Assembly (NCBI GenBank): GCA_029641185.1
Contig: JAPWGK010000026.1
Location: forward strand, 1 to 64,000
Reading direction: 5' to 3'
Source of the DNA: Pseudofabraea citricarpa
Lineage: Eukaryota > Ascomycota > Leotiomycetes > Helotiales > Dermateaceae
DNA: 64,000 bases
Made by a program: the position numbers and the translations under genes. Positions 1 to 13,236 of this stretch are shown in pieces (positions within the stretch are counted from its first letter, which is position 1; each line of letters opens with the position of its first letter). The notes under the pieces are model-generated. The model ran no database searches and was not told where the DNA came from. It worked only from the letters and a program-made list of their open reading frames with translations.

Positions 1-2083
1 ATATAAGACTAAGTATTAAAAAATAAGAACTTTAAACCTAGAAATAATTTATTATTATAAATACTTAAGTAAAAACTTTATAAGAGTAAAATATAAAAGA
101 ATTTCTTACTAAGACTCCTAGATCGTATATAAAATCTTCTTAGTAAACTCCTTAAACTTATTAAAGTTATTATAAAAGTAAATTAACTTATCTTAATTAT
201 TATTATTATTAGGTTTAATAAAGGTAATAATAAAGGTAAATATAAGGATAATAATAATAGAAGTATTAGTAATAAGTTTCTTTTTTATATAATTAATTTT
301 CTTAAAGACCTCTAGAGCTTTATTATACTTTTTATAAGCTTTATAAAGCTTTAAGTAACCCTTAGAAAATAATAAAAGATTCTTCTTATAAAAGTAATTA
401 TAAATTACTAGTATAATTTATTTTAAACCGTATATAATATTAATTAAAATCTAGAGGTCGCTTAAGTATTTATCTAGTCTCTTAGTTATTTTATTCTTTT
501 TATTCTTAGTATTATAAAAGTAATATAATATAAATATCTTATTTCGAATCTTAAGAATAAAAATATCTAACTTATTAAGATACTTAAGCTAAAATAATAT
601 TAGTTAAGATTATATAAGTTAGAAATAAATTACTTATACGAATATAATACTTTAAGTAATTAAAATTAATAATATAAGAATAATATCTATTACCTAAAAG
701 ATAAGAATAATTAAGTAATATAATAGGCGTAAAAAAGGTTTTCTTAATATAAAGAGAATATAAGAATAATTTTATAAGAGCTTTTAGCTCTCTAGAAAAT
801 AATAAAAAAGTAAAAGTAATATTAAAAATATTATAATATAATCGCTTTAAAAGTAAAAAAATCTAGTTATTATTAGGATTAAAAGAACGCTTTAAAATAT
901 TCTTTAGATATATAAGGATCTCTTACTAAGAGTATATTTTATAAGATAAAAAAATAAAAAGAGATTCTTCTTCTTTTTCTTCTTCTTTCTAATTATTATT
1001 TTTATTATAAGAATTATTATTAATATTTATACTTATATCCTTAGCTTATTAATTAATAGCTTTATTAATATAATTAAAGTTACTAGTATTAAAAGGATTA
1101 ATACCTTTATTAATTATAAGAGTAATAATATTCTTAAAAGTACTTATATTATCTTTTAAATTTATAATTAGATCCTTTAAAGCTATAGTCTTATTATCTT
1201 TCTCTTTTACTAAAAAAGATAAGTATAACTTAACTTAATAATATAACTACTTACGTTTTTTAACTAAAATATTAGATTAATCTCCTTTTAATCTAATTAG
1301 AGTAATAAGTAATATAATCCTAGTATTAGAAGTAAAAGGCTAAGTTAAAGCTTAACTTTATAATTAAGTCTAATAACTAGAAGTTAAAGTATTAATAGAT
1401 AAAGAGTTTATATTACTTAATATTTAATTACCCTTTAACTTAGGAGTTATTAGAATAACCTTCTTAATTATAAAGTTTAAGTATTACTTTAAATTATAAA
1501 CCTAATTTTTTAGGATAATATCTATAAATTTTAGAAGCTTCTTCTAAATAAACTTAAGATTATTAATAATAACCTTCTTCTTTTAATAAATATAAAATAA
1601 GTTCTTTATATTATATATTAAGTTTTATAAATATTTAGTTAATACTTAATAAAGTCTTATAAAATAAAAGGATAAACTTACTAGAAAGTAATTAATAAAC
1701 TAGAACTTTTTTTCTTATTCTTTTATATAAAGATTTTTTTATAAAACTAAGATCTTTTTTAAACGATTATAAATATACTTTTTTACTTTTAATTTATTCT
1801 TATTTAAGAAGTTAAATAAAATATCTAATATAATTTTTTTCTTATCTTTTTAATCTAAAAGTTTCTCCTAAGGCTAGAGTTAATAATTAGATAATAAATA
1901 AGAAAGCTAAGAAACTTATAAAAGAAAATATAAGTTTTATAAAAATAATATAATAAGACTTATAAATAATAATTAGATAATTATAATATTCTAGTAAAAG
2001 ATTTTAAGTATTATTAGATAAACTTAATTTATAATATATATCTTTTAGTATCTAAAGCGAATCTTTTTCTAAAAGTATATTAT
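1..2083. repeat. RIP-mutated repeat left of the gypsy element
   Basis: Same RIP composition as the gypsy element but not part of it. Minus-strand reading at about 60-180 gives a faint gag-like stretch (FNKFKEFTKK), which suggests another retroelement in the opposite orientation. I cannot classify it. It may be the left part of an older element split by the gypsy insertion. Confidence 0.55.
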
Positions 2084-2088
2084 ATAAA

Positions 2089-2434
2089 TATTACGATTCT
2101 TATATAAGTTACTTAAGATACGTGTTATATACTTACTTCTCTTATATATATTTTACTTACCTTATATTATAACTTATTAACCCTAATTATATAACTAGAA
2201 ATTTACTAAGTAAGGTAAATTATATATAACTTACCTTATATATTTATCTACCTAAGAATATATATAATAAAGAATACTTAGAGAGTAAATACTAGCGTAA
2301 TAAGAAGAACTACTTATAGCTAGTTTCTTATATTTTCTTTCTTTTCTTTCTTTTTTTCTTCTTATACTTAGATCTTTTATTATTAATTAGCTATATTAAT
2401 CTCTTATTTACTTTATATTTTATATATTATAATA
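2089..2434 (+). repeat. 5' LTR of the gypsy element
   Basis: About 346 bp, nearly identical to 8075-8421, with mostly C/T and G/A differences between the copies. It starts TA and ends TA, as expected if the usual TG...CA ends were converted by RIP. The five bases before it (2084-2088, ATAAA) recur just after the 3' LTR. Confidence 0.85.
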
Positions 2435-5400
2435 TTATCTAAGTATTACCTTTTACTTTTATCCTAATAAGGATAATAAAGATATATACGAACTTATAAA
2501 ACTTTTATACTTTATTATATAAAAACCTAGATCCTTAGATTTACTAAAGTTATAATAATACGTAATAAACTAGAATCCCTAGAACCTAAAATATACGTAA
2601 TAATATATTATTATACTAGATACTTACTAGTTATAATAAGAGAATAAATAGAAATCGTATTAAGATACTAGAATATAAACCCTAGAACTAAAACCTTTAA
2701 TACTTAGAAGTACGAATAAACCTTTAACTTATAATTAAGAAAGATAATAAGAAAGAGAATTAGATAATAAGATATTTACCTTTATACTAATTAAGACTAA
2801 AAAGAAACTTATAAAAGTACTTATAAGAATAATTAGATAACCTAGAAAGATTAGATATATTATCTTAGGATACGCGCGTCCTTAACCTTTAATACTTATA
2901 ATAAAAGAAAATAAGAACATAAAAAAGCTCTAGAAGTTAAGAGTATAAAAGAAATTATTTTAATAAGATAAAAAGAACGTAAACGCTTCTTTTAATTACT
3001 TAATAAATTCTATAAAAAATATAAGCTTATTAGATAAAATACGAGACTAACTTATATAAGAAGTTTATAATATTATAAGTAACTTAATTAAGTAGTTAAT
3101 AGTAAGAGAATAATAGATTATAAAGTTAAAATAAGAAAACGCTAAATTAATTAATAGAAATAACTAGCTAGATAAGATAATAAGTATAAGTACTTATAAT
3201 ATTTAGTATATTTAGAAAATACTTAAGAATAAGAAATAAATTATTCGGCTAATAAGAAATTAGAGTATAACCTTAAACGCTTAGGAGAATATATAAGAAG
3301 ATAAAAACTAATCGTATAAGAGTAATAAGCTCCTAGATTTACTTGTCTTCTTTTTAGGAATTTATAAGGAATTTAAAGACTAAAAGTATACGATTAAGAA
3401 TAAGCTTAAAATTAACTAAGATTATTTTATAAGTAAAATTAATTATATTAGTTATATAAGTAATAGAATATCTAGAGATATAATTAATTATATCTAAATT
3501 AGATTATATTAATCCTCTCTAAATAAATTTAATATTATAAATAAGATCTTATATAAACTTAAACTTATTTATAATAACCTAGATAAAAGAGAAACTACTT
3601 TCTTAGAAGTTAAGAAACTTTACTAAAATAATAACCTTTTCCTAACTTTCTTTACTAAATTTAATAAATTTATAAGAGAACTTAGATAAAACGAAAGATC
3701 TAGACTAAATAAACTTAATATAAAAGTAAATAAAAAATTTTAAGACTTTAGAGTTATATTCCTAGATAAACCTAATTATAAGAGTATAATTATAAGATAT
3801 AAAAGAGTAAATTAAAAGATTCGAGAAAATAAAAAGATTTAAAAGAAATTAGCTTAATTTATAATAAATATCTCTAAGAGATCTTTTATTTTAGGTAAAC
3901 TTACTAATAAAGAAAAGTTAATTAATTTTACTCCTAAGATAACTAAACTAAGATTTTCTAAGAAAGAAAAATAGAAATTATTAAAAGAAAAAGCTTATTT
4001 TTATTATTATAAGTAAGAATATAAAGCTAAGGATTATTTATATAAAAAGGTTACTAAGATTATTATAATAGAATCCTTAAAAAAGACTACTAAGTTAAAA
4101 AATAAGAAGCCTTAAGAGAAGTTATATCTTAAGATATAAAAGAAGAGATTCTTCTAAAAATTAATATTACTAGATTATCTCTAGGATTAGAGAATAATAC
4201 CCCTTTTATATTATAATATAAGATAAGAAAAATAAAAATACTTTCTTTTATATTAATTAATACTAGATATTTTAGTAGAAATTTTATAGACGAATCTTTT
4301 ATATAATAAATATCTTAAATTAAATAAATTAGACTAATAAAACTATAATATCTAAAACCTCTTATTAGATTTAATAATAAATAAATACCTTTTATTAAAT
4401 ATAAAATCCTAGTTAGTTTTAAAGTTAGTTAGAAATTAGAATCGCTAAGTTTTTTCTAGATTATAAAACTTAAAAGATATAATATTATACTTAGAAAAAT
4501 ATAAATATCTTTATAAAACGTATTACTAGATATAATAAAAAACAAAGTTATATTTAATATAAAAGACTTTAAGGAATTACTAAAAATTTAAATACTAAGC
4601 CTTATTTCTTTTTATATAAATAAGAAAGAAGATTTATATATCTATAAAGAAATAATTAAGATTACTAAGATCTTAAAAAGAAATAAAGTAAAAGAACTTC
4701 TTAATATACCTTTAATTTCTCTAAAAATCCCTAAAAACTTAAAATAACTAATTAAAAAAGAGATCCCTAGAAGCTCTAAAAAAAGAAAAAATAAGCGTAA
4801 AAAAAAGTTAAAACCTAGACGTATAAAAGAAAAGATTATATAAAAAATTAAAGAAATAAGATAAAAGGCTAAGTAAGAAAAAGTAAACTTATTAAAATAA
4901 AAACCTTTATATATTAGTACTCTTAGATTTAGAAGAAAAGTAAGATAAAAAGAAGTAATAATATTTATTATCTTTCTAAAGAATATTATTAAATAATAAT
5001 AAAGAAATACTAAAAGAGAAATTAATATTAAGAAATATCTCCTAAAAGAATTATAAGACTTAATTAAAGTATTCTTAAAAAAGGCTATAAACTAGTTATT
5101 ATTATATAAGAGCTATAATTATTATATTAAACTTATAAGAGAAATAAATCTTAGATACGCTCTTTTATATAAGATATCTTAAGAAGAGCTCGAACTTATT
5201 AGAGCTTATATTAAAGAATAATTAGTAAAAGATTTTATTAATATAAGTAAGATATCTTACTTATTATTAATTCTTTTTATACGAAAGCCTAGAGGAAAAT
5301 TAAGATTTTATATTAATTATAGAAAGCTAAATATAATTATAAAAAAGAATAAATACCTCTTACTTTTAATAAATAAAACTCTAGTAAAAATAAGAAAAGC

Positions 5401-8074
5401 TAAGTTCTTATTAAAGTTAGATATTAGATATATTTTTAATAGAATCAGATTCTAAACTAAAAAGAATAAAAAGCTTATTACTTTTTATATTAGATAAGAC
5501 TTATATAAATATAAAGTATTTCCTTTTAAATTAACTAATAAACCTTTAACGTTTTAGAATTTTATAAATAAGATACTCTAGGAATATTCTAATAATTTTA
5601 TTTTATCTTATATTAATAATATTTATATTTATACTAATAAAACTAGAGAAAAATATATAAAATATATTAGAAAAGTTTTAATTAAATTATAAGAAATAAG
5701 ACTTTAAGTAAATATTAAGAAATATATCTTTTATTAAGATAAGATTAAGTTCTTAGGACTAATTATTAGTATAAAAGGAATTAGAATAAACCCTAATAAG
5801 ATTAAGAATATTTAAGAATAAGAAATACCTAAGAACTTAAGAGACGTATAAAGCTTTATTAGATTTATAAACTTTTATAGAAAATTTATTAAGAATTATT
5901 CTAGAATATTTTCTCTAATTAATAACTTAAGTAAAAAGAAGGAAAAAATAAAAAGCTTTAACTAGAATAATAAATATTAGAATACTTTTAAAAAACTAAA
6001 AAAGTAGTTACCTTAATACTAATACTCGCGTATTTTAATAAAGATAAGTAATATATTATAAAGTATAATTTATTAGATTATATTAATATAAGAGTATTAT
6101 CTTAATATAAAAAAGATAAACTTTTATATCTTATAATATTCTTTTCTAGAAGACTTCTACTAGCTAAGTATAATTATAAAATCTATAATAAGAAACTCTT
6201 AGTAATAATTAAATACTTTAAGAAATAAAAACTTAAACTTTAGGAAATAAACCTACTTATATAAATACTCTTAGATTATAAAGCTCTAGAATATTTTATA
6301 ACTACTAAGAAACTAATAAAAAGATAAGCTAAATAAGTAAAATTCTTATTAAAATTTAACTTCTAAATTATCTATAAACTAGGAAAATAAAACGAGAAAG
6401 TAAATACTTTAATTAAAAGATCTTAAGATAAATTATAAGATAAATTAAACGATTAATAGAAAGAATAAATATAAATTATTCTTCTTAAAAGTAAAATTAA
6501 TAAAAGAAAGTTCTAGAAGTATTTAACTTATATATTTAGGCTATAAGAGTAAAATAAACGATTCCTAAGTATATCTAGGAGGAATAAAAGAATAATTAGT
6601 TCTACTAAGAAACTCTTAAGGTTTTAAGAGATAATAAACTAATAAAAGATATTCCTAAGTTATATTATAAAGATTAAGATAATATCTTATTTTATAGGAA
6701 CTAAGTCTAGGTTTTAGAAGCCTATAAAATAAAATTAATTTAGAAAATATATAAAAAATCTATAGTTAAATACCCTAGCTAAGAAAGAATATTAATCCTT
6801 TTATAAGATAATTATATCTAAAAGAATATAAATAAAGATCTTAATTAATATATTAGAAACTATTATATTTATAGAAAGTTTAAACTAAATAATATTACTT
6901 ACTAAGGATACCTAGAGCTATTATTAATATTAGATAAACCTTAGAGTTATATATCTATAAACTTTATAACTAGACTTTTAGAGAGTAATAAATTTAATAT
7001 TATATTAATTATAATTTATAGATTATTAAAAGAAAGATATTATATTCTTTATAGATATAAAAATAAAGGAATAAGTATAAAAGAAACTACTAAGCTATTC
7101 TTAAAAAACGTATAAAAATACTATAAATTACCTATAACTTATATCTTTAATAAAGGTTCTTAATTTATAAGTAAGATATAAAGAAAGCTTTATAAGATAT
7201 TAGGAATTAATATTTAATTATTTATAATAATATACCTAGAGATAAATAGCTAAATAAAAAAAATAAACGCGAAAATAAAACGTTACCTAAGAGCTTATAC
7301 TAACTACTTATAAGATAACTAGAGTTAAATCCTATTAATAGTAGAATTTATAAGAAATAGATATTAATTTATAAGTATAAAAGTTATATTATTTTTTATA
7401 AATAAAAGATATAAACTAAGAATAAATTTCGATTAGGAAAATATTAAAATTAATTAGATATAACTAGTAAAGATTAGACTAGATAAAAGATAAGTAATAG
7501 AATTTATAAAAAAAATAAAAGATACTTAGAAATTTATACGTAAAGAAATAACTTAGTCCTAAAGTAAGATAAAGAAATATATAAATAAGAAATAATTACT
7601 TATACTAAATTATAAACTAGGAGATAAAGTTTATATCTTAATAAAAAATATCTAAATATAAAAACCTTTATAAAAACTAAAATATAAGAATAAAAGGCTT
7701 TATAAGATTAAGAAGAAAATTAGACTAAGTTTTTATAAAATAAAGTTATTATTAGGACTTAAGATTTATCTTATATTTTATTTTAACTTATTATATAAAA
7801 ACTTAGACGATCTTTTACCTAGATAGAAAGAAACTAAATCTCTCCTAATTAATATAAAAGGAAATAATAAATAAGAAATAAAAGATATTAAAGATATAAA
7901 GATAATTAGAGGAAAAGTTTTCTATAAAGTTAAATAAGTATAATAACTACTAGATTTAAAGTAATATCTAGTAGAAAATTTTAAAAATATATAAGAAATT
8001 CTAAAAGATTTTTATTTTAGATATCTAGATAAACCTTATCTAATATAAAAATTAGACGCTTAGAGGGAGAATAA

Positions 8075-8421
8075 TATTATAGTTTTTATATAAGTTACTT
8101 AAGATACGTGTTATATACTTATTTCTCTTATATATATTTTATTTATCTTATATTATAACTTACTAATCTTAATTATATAATTAGAAATTTATAAAGTAAG
8201 ATAAATTATATATAACTTATCTTATATATTTATTTACTTAAGAATACGTATAATAGAGAATACTTAGAGAATAAATACTAGCGTAATAAAAAGGATTACT
8301 TATAGCTAGTTTCTTATATTTTCTTTTCTTTCCTTTCTTTTTTTCTTCTTATACTTAGATCTTTTATTATTAATTAGTTATATTAATCTCTTATTTACTT
8401 TATATTTTATATATTATAATA
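8075..8421 (+). repeat. 3' LTR of the gypsy element
   Basis: It matches 2089-2434 over its length with one small indel. It is preceded at 8060-8071 by a purine run (TTAGAGGGAGAA), one of the few G-rich stretches left in the block, in the right place for the polypurine tract. It is followed at 8422-8426 by ATAAA, the same five bases that precede the 5' LTR. Confidence 0.85.
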
Positions 8422-8426
8422 ATAAA

Positions 8427-10440
8427 ACTTTAAAGATAAAAGTAATTATTTTATTTTTATTATTAAGTATATTAAATAAGAAGTAATTATATTTTAGGGT
8501 TATAAGAGTCTTAGCTTATTATTATATTATTTTACTAATAATATCTTATTTTATAAGTTATATATTTTTTAGATTATTAGAAATAACTAAATTATTAAAG
8601 GTAAAAGGATATTTAGGTAAGCCTAGCTTTATATAAAATTTATACTAATATTTTATTACTAGCTTAAAAATAACTTATCGTTTAATAAGATAAAGCTTAT
8701 TCTTAAGCTTATTAAAAGTATTATATAAGATAATAAAATCTAAGAATATTAGAACTAAGTTAAAATATACGCTTATTAACTTATTAGTATTTATAATTAT
8801 CTTCTCTTTTAGGATAAAGATAATTTATATAAGAGTTAGCTTAGACCTAGATATAATAATTTAAAGCGTATATTTATTTAAAGTAATAAGTATTCTTATA
8901 ATTACTTAATATATAAAATATCTTAATAAAATATTACTTATCTTTTATAAGATAATCTAGTAAAACTTTTATAAAATAAGATAAAATAAAAAACTTATAT
9001 AAAAGAATACTAGTATATATATTATCTTTTATAATAATAATAGATTCTTATATTTAATATAAATACTTATAGTTAATTATACGAACTTTTATTAAGCTTT
9101 TATAAAGAATAATAAGAGAAAAAAGAATAAACTTATTATATTAAAATAATTTATAGCTAGCTTCTTAGGAATAAGATTAAGAGTTTTATACTTAGATTAA
9201 GGCTATAATATAAGAAATAATTAGTATAAAGGTAAATTAATATATATTATTAACTTATATAATAAGATTAATACTAGATAATTTAAGAACTAGAGACGAA
9301 AATTATAAAAAGATTTACTAGGTTTAAAAGAGGAAAAATAAATATATTAGAGATTAAAAAAAGAGAATAATAAAAACTTAGTAGGATATTATAAAGTTAA
9401 AGTTATAAAGATATTTTATTTTAGTTCGAATAAAAGAAATAAAAGAATTTATAAGTAAAAGGCGATTCGGCTAGAATACTTTTTTTTTATATAATAAAAG
9501 ATAAATATTATAATTATAATTAAAAGAAAGAGTATAATATTAAATTAATCTTTAGAAGATAAAAATAATAAATATTAGAGTTTATAATATATCTAAATAA
9601 AAAGAAAGGAAAATTATAGCTTTATCTCTTAAGTTAAGAGATTTTTTATAATTAAAATACTTAGTTTTATACTAAAAGTAATAAGTCTTATAAGAGATCT
9701 AAGCTAAGAATAACTTAACTAATTATTAGGAGTATTTATTAGAAGAATACGAGTTTATTTATTATAAGAGAAAAATAATCTAAGAGTTATAAGGTTATCT
9801 TTTAGGAGATAATTAAAAAAGCGAATTATAATAGCTTAGAGTTATAAGAGATATATATCTTATACCTTAACTTTAATTTATTAAAGATAAGAGATACCTA
9901 ATAGTATTATAAGAAAAGCTATTATATAAGGGACGAATATAATAAGGTTATATACTTGATTTTATTACTTTCTTTGCTTTTATAAGGAGTTATTACTATC
10001 TTAGGTATTATTATATAAAGGCTTTATAAGTATTCTTTAAGCGCTCTAGGAGTTATATATTATTATTTATACTTAAGTATTATAGTTAATTAATAACTTC
10101 TTTTATCTTCTACTTTTATAACTATTAATTCGATTACTAAATATACCTTATATATAGTTATATATATTATATCAGTTACTAGTTATATTTATAGTATTAT
10201 AGATTCGGATATACCCTAATATTTATTACCTTATTATAATAATAATATCCTTTTATTTTAGATAATTTAGATAAATAATTAATAGCTTTAGGCGTAGATT
10301 TTCAGGTATTAGATTAATCTCTAGCTTCTAAGGATTTATATACTAGTTATTTACTACGATTTTATTAAGTAAAAGTATTTTAAGAAATAATTAAAGTTAA
10401 TAGTATTTAGAGGTTCTTAAAAGTAAGGATATCAAAGTAC
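8427..10440. repeat. RIP-mutated repeat right of the gypsy element
   Basis: AT-rich and stop-ridden like the rest of the block. I recognise no conserved domain in any frame. The last 500 bases (about 9950-10440) regain scattered G, C and CA/TG, so RIP fades there before the sharp change near 10440. Confidence 0.6.
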
Positions 10441-11831
10441 TAATTATAAAACAGAAATCACGTTATAAGAAGTGGTATAAGGGATTGCTAACAAATTTGG
10501 TGTGTTTAGAGGTACCTCTTCCTGATTGGCTGTGCGAAACGAGCTGAACGGCCTGAGTAGCTCGCGAGCTTCTAGTAAACCTCATCTCTTTGGGACGCCA
10601 AGCGACCCCAGGAACAATAATCTCAAGCCACCAGGCGCGGAAAAACCCGCCAGGGTCGGTGGTCATTTACGATACCGGAAGACTAGTTCAGCCCTATGGC
10701 GCTCGTGACAGGGGACAGAAAAGGTTAATCGAAACTCTGAAGGCATCTATCTTATAATGTGCAAGAGTTTGTAGAATTATACTCGAGTCCAAAACCCAGT
10801 TAACTTGTCCCAACATCCTGAATCTTCAGCTGGATTTTCTCTCGGCATAATTGAAATAGTGCGTGTTTATATGCTGTCGATAGTACCGGACCTGCCAAGA
10901 CCAAGCTGAAAGGAACCAAGATCTGGATTCTTTGTGGCTGAGATCCCAAGACTTCTCCGCTCAGGTTATTGGACCGTGGTAGCGAGTGGCTGCTGGATAC
11001 TTTCCATCGTGATAAGAATGCGATATGCATGTTCATTTATGCTTTGGCACTGCTCGAGTAGGGAAGGTCTGAGAACACGCATCTGTCGCTTGATCCTTGA
11101 GATGTGGTACCCTACCGGCAGATCAGATGAGATTAGATGGCATACCCTAGCGATTTGGCAAGGAATATTCTCTCAAGTCAATCCCTTGGAGTTTTTTAAG
11201 CATCGCGTATAAGCTCATAGAGGGATTGAGGATGTGTTTGTATTGTAATTAATTCAAGAAAAAGTGCCATAAACTAACGCATTCTTTAATAGAGATATTG
11301 AATCAACCAATTAGGATGAATGTAGTAGTTCTGGGTGCTGTTAAGGGTTGCTCAAACAAGTGTTGTATTTTTAAATAGCAACACACTCTAAATACCTTCG
11401 TACGGTGTCTCTTCCTCGAAATCGAAGAAAGGGGCTAATTGATGACTATGTTGGTAGAAAGCCCGACAGATGGGACCTTGCGAGGAGCATTTCAAATTAC
11501 TGAAAGTTCTCCATGAAAAATTTCAAATCGAGAATTTATTAATACCAGGTGAACATAGTGTCACTGCTTTTTTAGCACCACGACCTCGTTGTTGCTTGCA
11601 TCAATCGATTCGAGACTCTCAAAGAATGCAGTGTTGAATTTCACATAAGGAAGTCTGGGGTCTTGGGATCACCTTAGACGAAATTGGGTTGGGTAAAATT
11701 ACTTGTCAAGCTCGAGCCCAATGCGTGTGCACTCTTATTTCTCACAACTTCTTGTCAAGTTGTCGGACGTTCTGGAGGGAGGGAGTACCAAGTTCGAGGA
11801 TACAAGAGATACCTGACAGAGAAATCGAAAA
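10441..11831. other. Transition zone without a recognisable gene
   Basis: Base composition is normal here, right next to the RIP block. Small open frames of 60-92 codons exist on both strands, but they overlap each other, have no recognisable motif and no consistent splice signals. I see no gene I can support. Confidence 0.5.
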
Positions 11832-12482
11832 CTAGATTGTATCATTCTTGGTGATGTAAGCTGCATCCGGAGTTCTTTCTAATCGAAGATTCGCCACACC
11901 TCGCTCCTCGATCAGATCCATGCTATCGACAAGGCCAACCAGGTCCGCAATTGATATGTAGGGTAGACTTTCAAGTAAATTTTGAGTTATAACCTCGAAC
12001 CGAGGGTATGTCAGGCCATCGCGGCCTCTTTCGAAGTTTTCCGGAATCCACTCGAGTTGAGGAGTCCCATGATGGAACAAACACAATCCATGTGACAAAT
12101 CCTTTGCGTTCAAAGAAGGGAAATGCACGCTACAGAGAGCAAGACTGTGCCATCAGTGGCAAAGATGGATCATAGAGCTCTGATAAGCGTCCAGTCTGAA
12201 AAAGCAATGTCGCATGTTCAAGGTTATTGGATGAAACACAGATAGAGCAATTTCATTCTGGTCAGTCGCTTAAGAATGAAAACGGACATAAAGATTACGG
12301 GACTATACCTCCGTGACTTCATGCACCAAATACTTGAGTGCTGACATTCCAACTACAAAACAAGATGTCACTGTATTCTCGAGAATCTTGATAACTTCAA
12401 GCACGTCTGCTTTTCCGCCGTCGACGTGATATCTGTCGCCTAATTCTGGGTCAGGACCTTTGGTAGCTTGTGTGGTGCTCAT
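11832..12482 (-). pseudogene. Broken nucleotidyltransferase-like gene
   Basis: The 5' exon (12482 to 12309) begins MSTTQATKGPDPELGD and contains ADVLEVIKILENTVTSCFVV followed by GMSALKYLVHEV. This resembles the start of a fungal protein family with a nucleotidyltransferase-like fold (the usual pattern is a KILE..NI.C..VG..AL.Y block). The normal next block, a D-W-E core, is missing. A fragment reading ELYDPSLPLM follows from a possible acceptor at 12196, then the C-terminal part (12128 to 11832; FPSLNAKDLSHG, later GLTYPRF) continues in a different frame. So there is at least one frameshift near 12130-12150 plus a deletion. It lies just beyond the RIP block. A functional gene with an unusual intron is possible but less likely. 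Confidence 0.45.
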
Positions 12483-13236
12483 GCCTAAAGAACTTGGAGA
12501 ATTTGTTGGAATTCCTATACTGATTCTTTGGAGTCTAAAAGTTGTTTGTTTGTGGTGTTGAAACCAACTGAAATCTAACAAGCCAGAGCCGACAAAGCAG
12601 ACCCGCCACACGGAGCTGTGTTCTCCTGCTTTGTTAAGAGCTTATTGTTAACATCATACCAGATAGTTCTAGTGCCGTTTTGGATCATCAGAAAATGGAC
12701 TCGGTTCAGTGTTATGGACAGGTACAACTATTAATCGAAAATAAGCGACGGCGATTCTGTGATTGTCCTAGAATTGGGCAGTCACTTTGTAAACATAATT
12801 GTGTAAGATAATTATAATCATGATTATAACAAGCGGATTACTGGGGACCAAAAAGCGCTGGAAGTGCTTTCACCGGTGGAATTATTAATTTTGCGTGAAG
12901 AAACCCAGGGGCATTTTAGTCTTCATCGCGAGTGTCAACAATAATCTATCAGAGCTTTGTATCCTCTTGGAGACAAAAAAGGATTTGTTCTGCGAAACAA
13001 TCCGCTCTTTGTTGTCATTCATTTAATTGGTTACAAGGACGATGAACATAAAGACAGGCTCCAGTATAAGCTCGCATAGATGTGCCCATGCAAGTCTGTC
13101 CAGAGCGTTCTCACAGCGAACTTCATTCTCAAGCACAGCAAAAGCACAAGTCAGAAGCCACTTTACCGTTCTCACATTCAGGATCCCAGTAGAAAAACAC
13201 CACCAAAACTCTACTAGTATTACAAGAGACTGCAAC
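12483..13236. other. Intergenic region before the nucleotidyltransferase-like gene
   Basis: No gene is supported. It probably holds the promoter of the plus-strand gene starting at 13237. The frame of that gene stays open upstream to an ATG at 13027, so a start 70 codons earlier is possible, but the extra stretch is low in motif content. Confidence 0.4.

Larger units (their letters stand above)
2089..8421 (+). mobile_element. Full-length, RIP-killed Ty3/gypsy LTR retrotransposon
   Basis: Two long direct repeats (2089-2434 and 8075-8421) frame about 5.6 kb. Conceptual reading through the RIP stops shows, in element order: a CCHC-like knuckle with its EYKAKDYL-type end near 4000-4035; a protease-like SRNFIDESF stretch near 4270; reverse transcriptase from about 5170 (RKPRGKLRFYINYRKL near 5282, then a YINNIYIYT version of the Y/F-x-DD box near 5610, and KFLGLII near 5750); RNase H (FFSRRLLLAKYNYKIY near 6140-6200); integrase (DRLLKERYYILY near 7018, then INKRY near 7400); and a short chromodomain-like tail around 7930-8030. 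The order RT-RNase H-integrase identifies Ty3/gypsy, and the tail suggests a chromovirus. Many Trp and Gln codons are now stops, so nothing can be expressed. Confidence 0.88.
1..10440. repeat. RIP-mutated AT-rich isochore
   Basis: The whole stretch is built almost only from A and T, with CA and TG dinucleotides nearly missing on both strands. No long open frame exists, and stops of the TAA/TAG kind interrupt every frame. This is the signature of repeat-induced point mutation (C to T, mainly at CpA), which in Pezizomycotina attacks duplicated DNA. Normal base composition returns abruptly at about 10430-10460. No TTAGGG-type telomere repeat is visible at the left end, so this is probably an internal or subtelomeric transposon block rather than a chromosome end. 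Confidence 0.93.

Noticed and set aside
1..300. Chromosome end
   Set aside because: No telomeric TTAGGG-type repeats, only RIP-mutated repeat sequence.
12130..12160. TAG near 12133 read as a RIP-made stop in the broken gene
   Set aside because: It lies in a frame that does not join the C-terminal exon. The problem is a frameshift plus missing core, not a single C-to-T stop.
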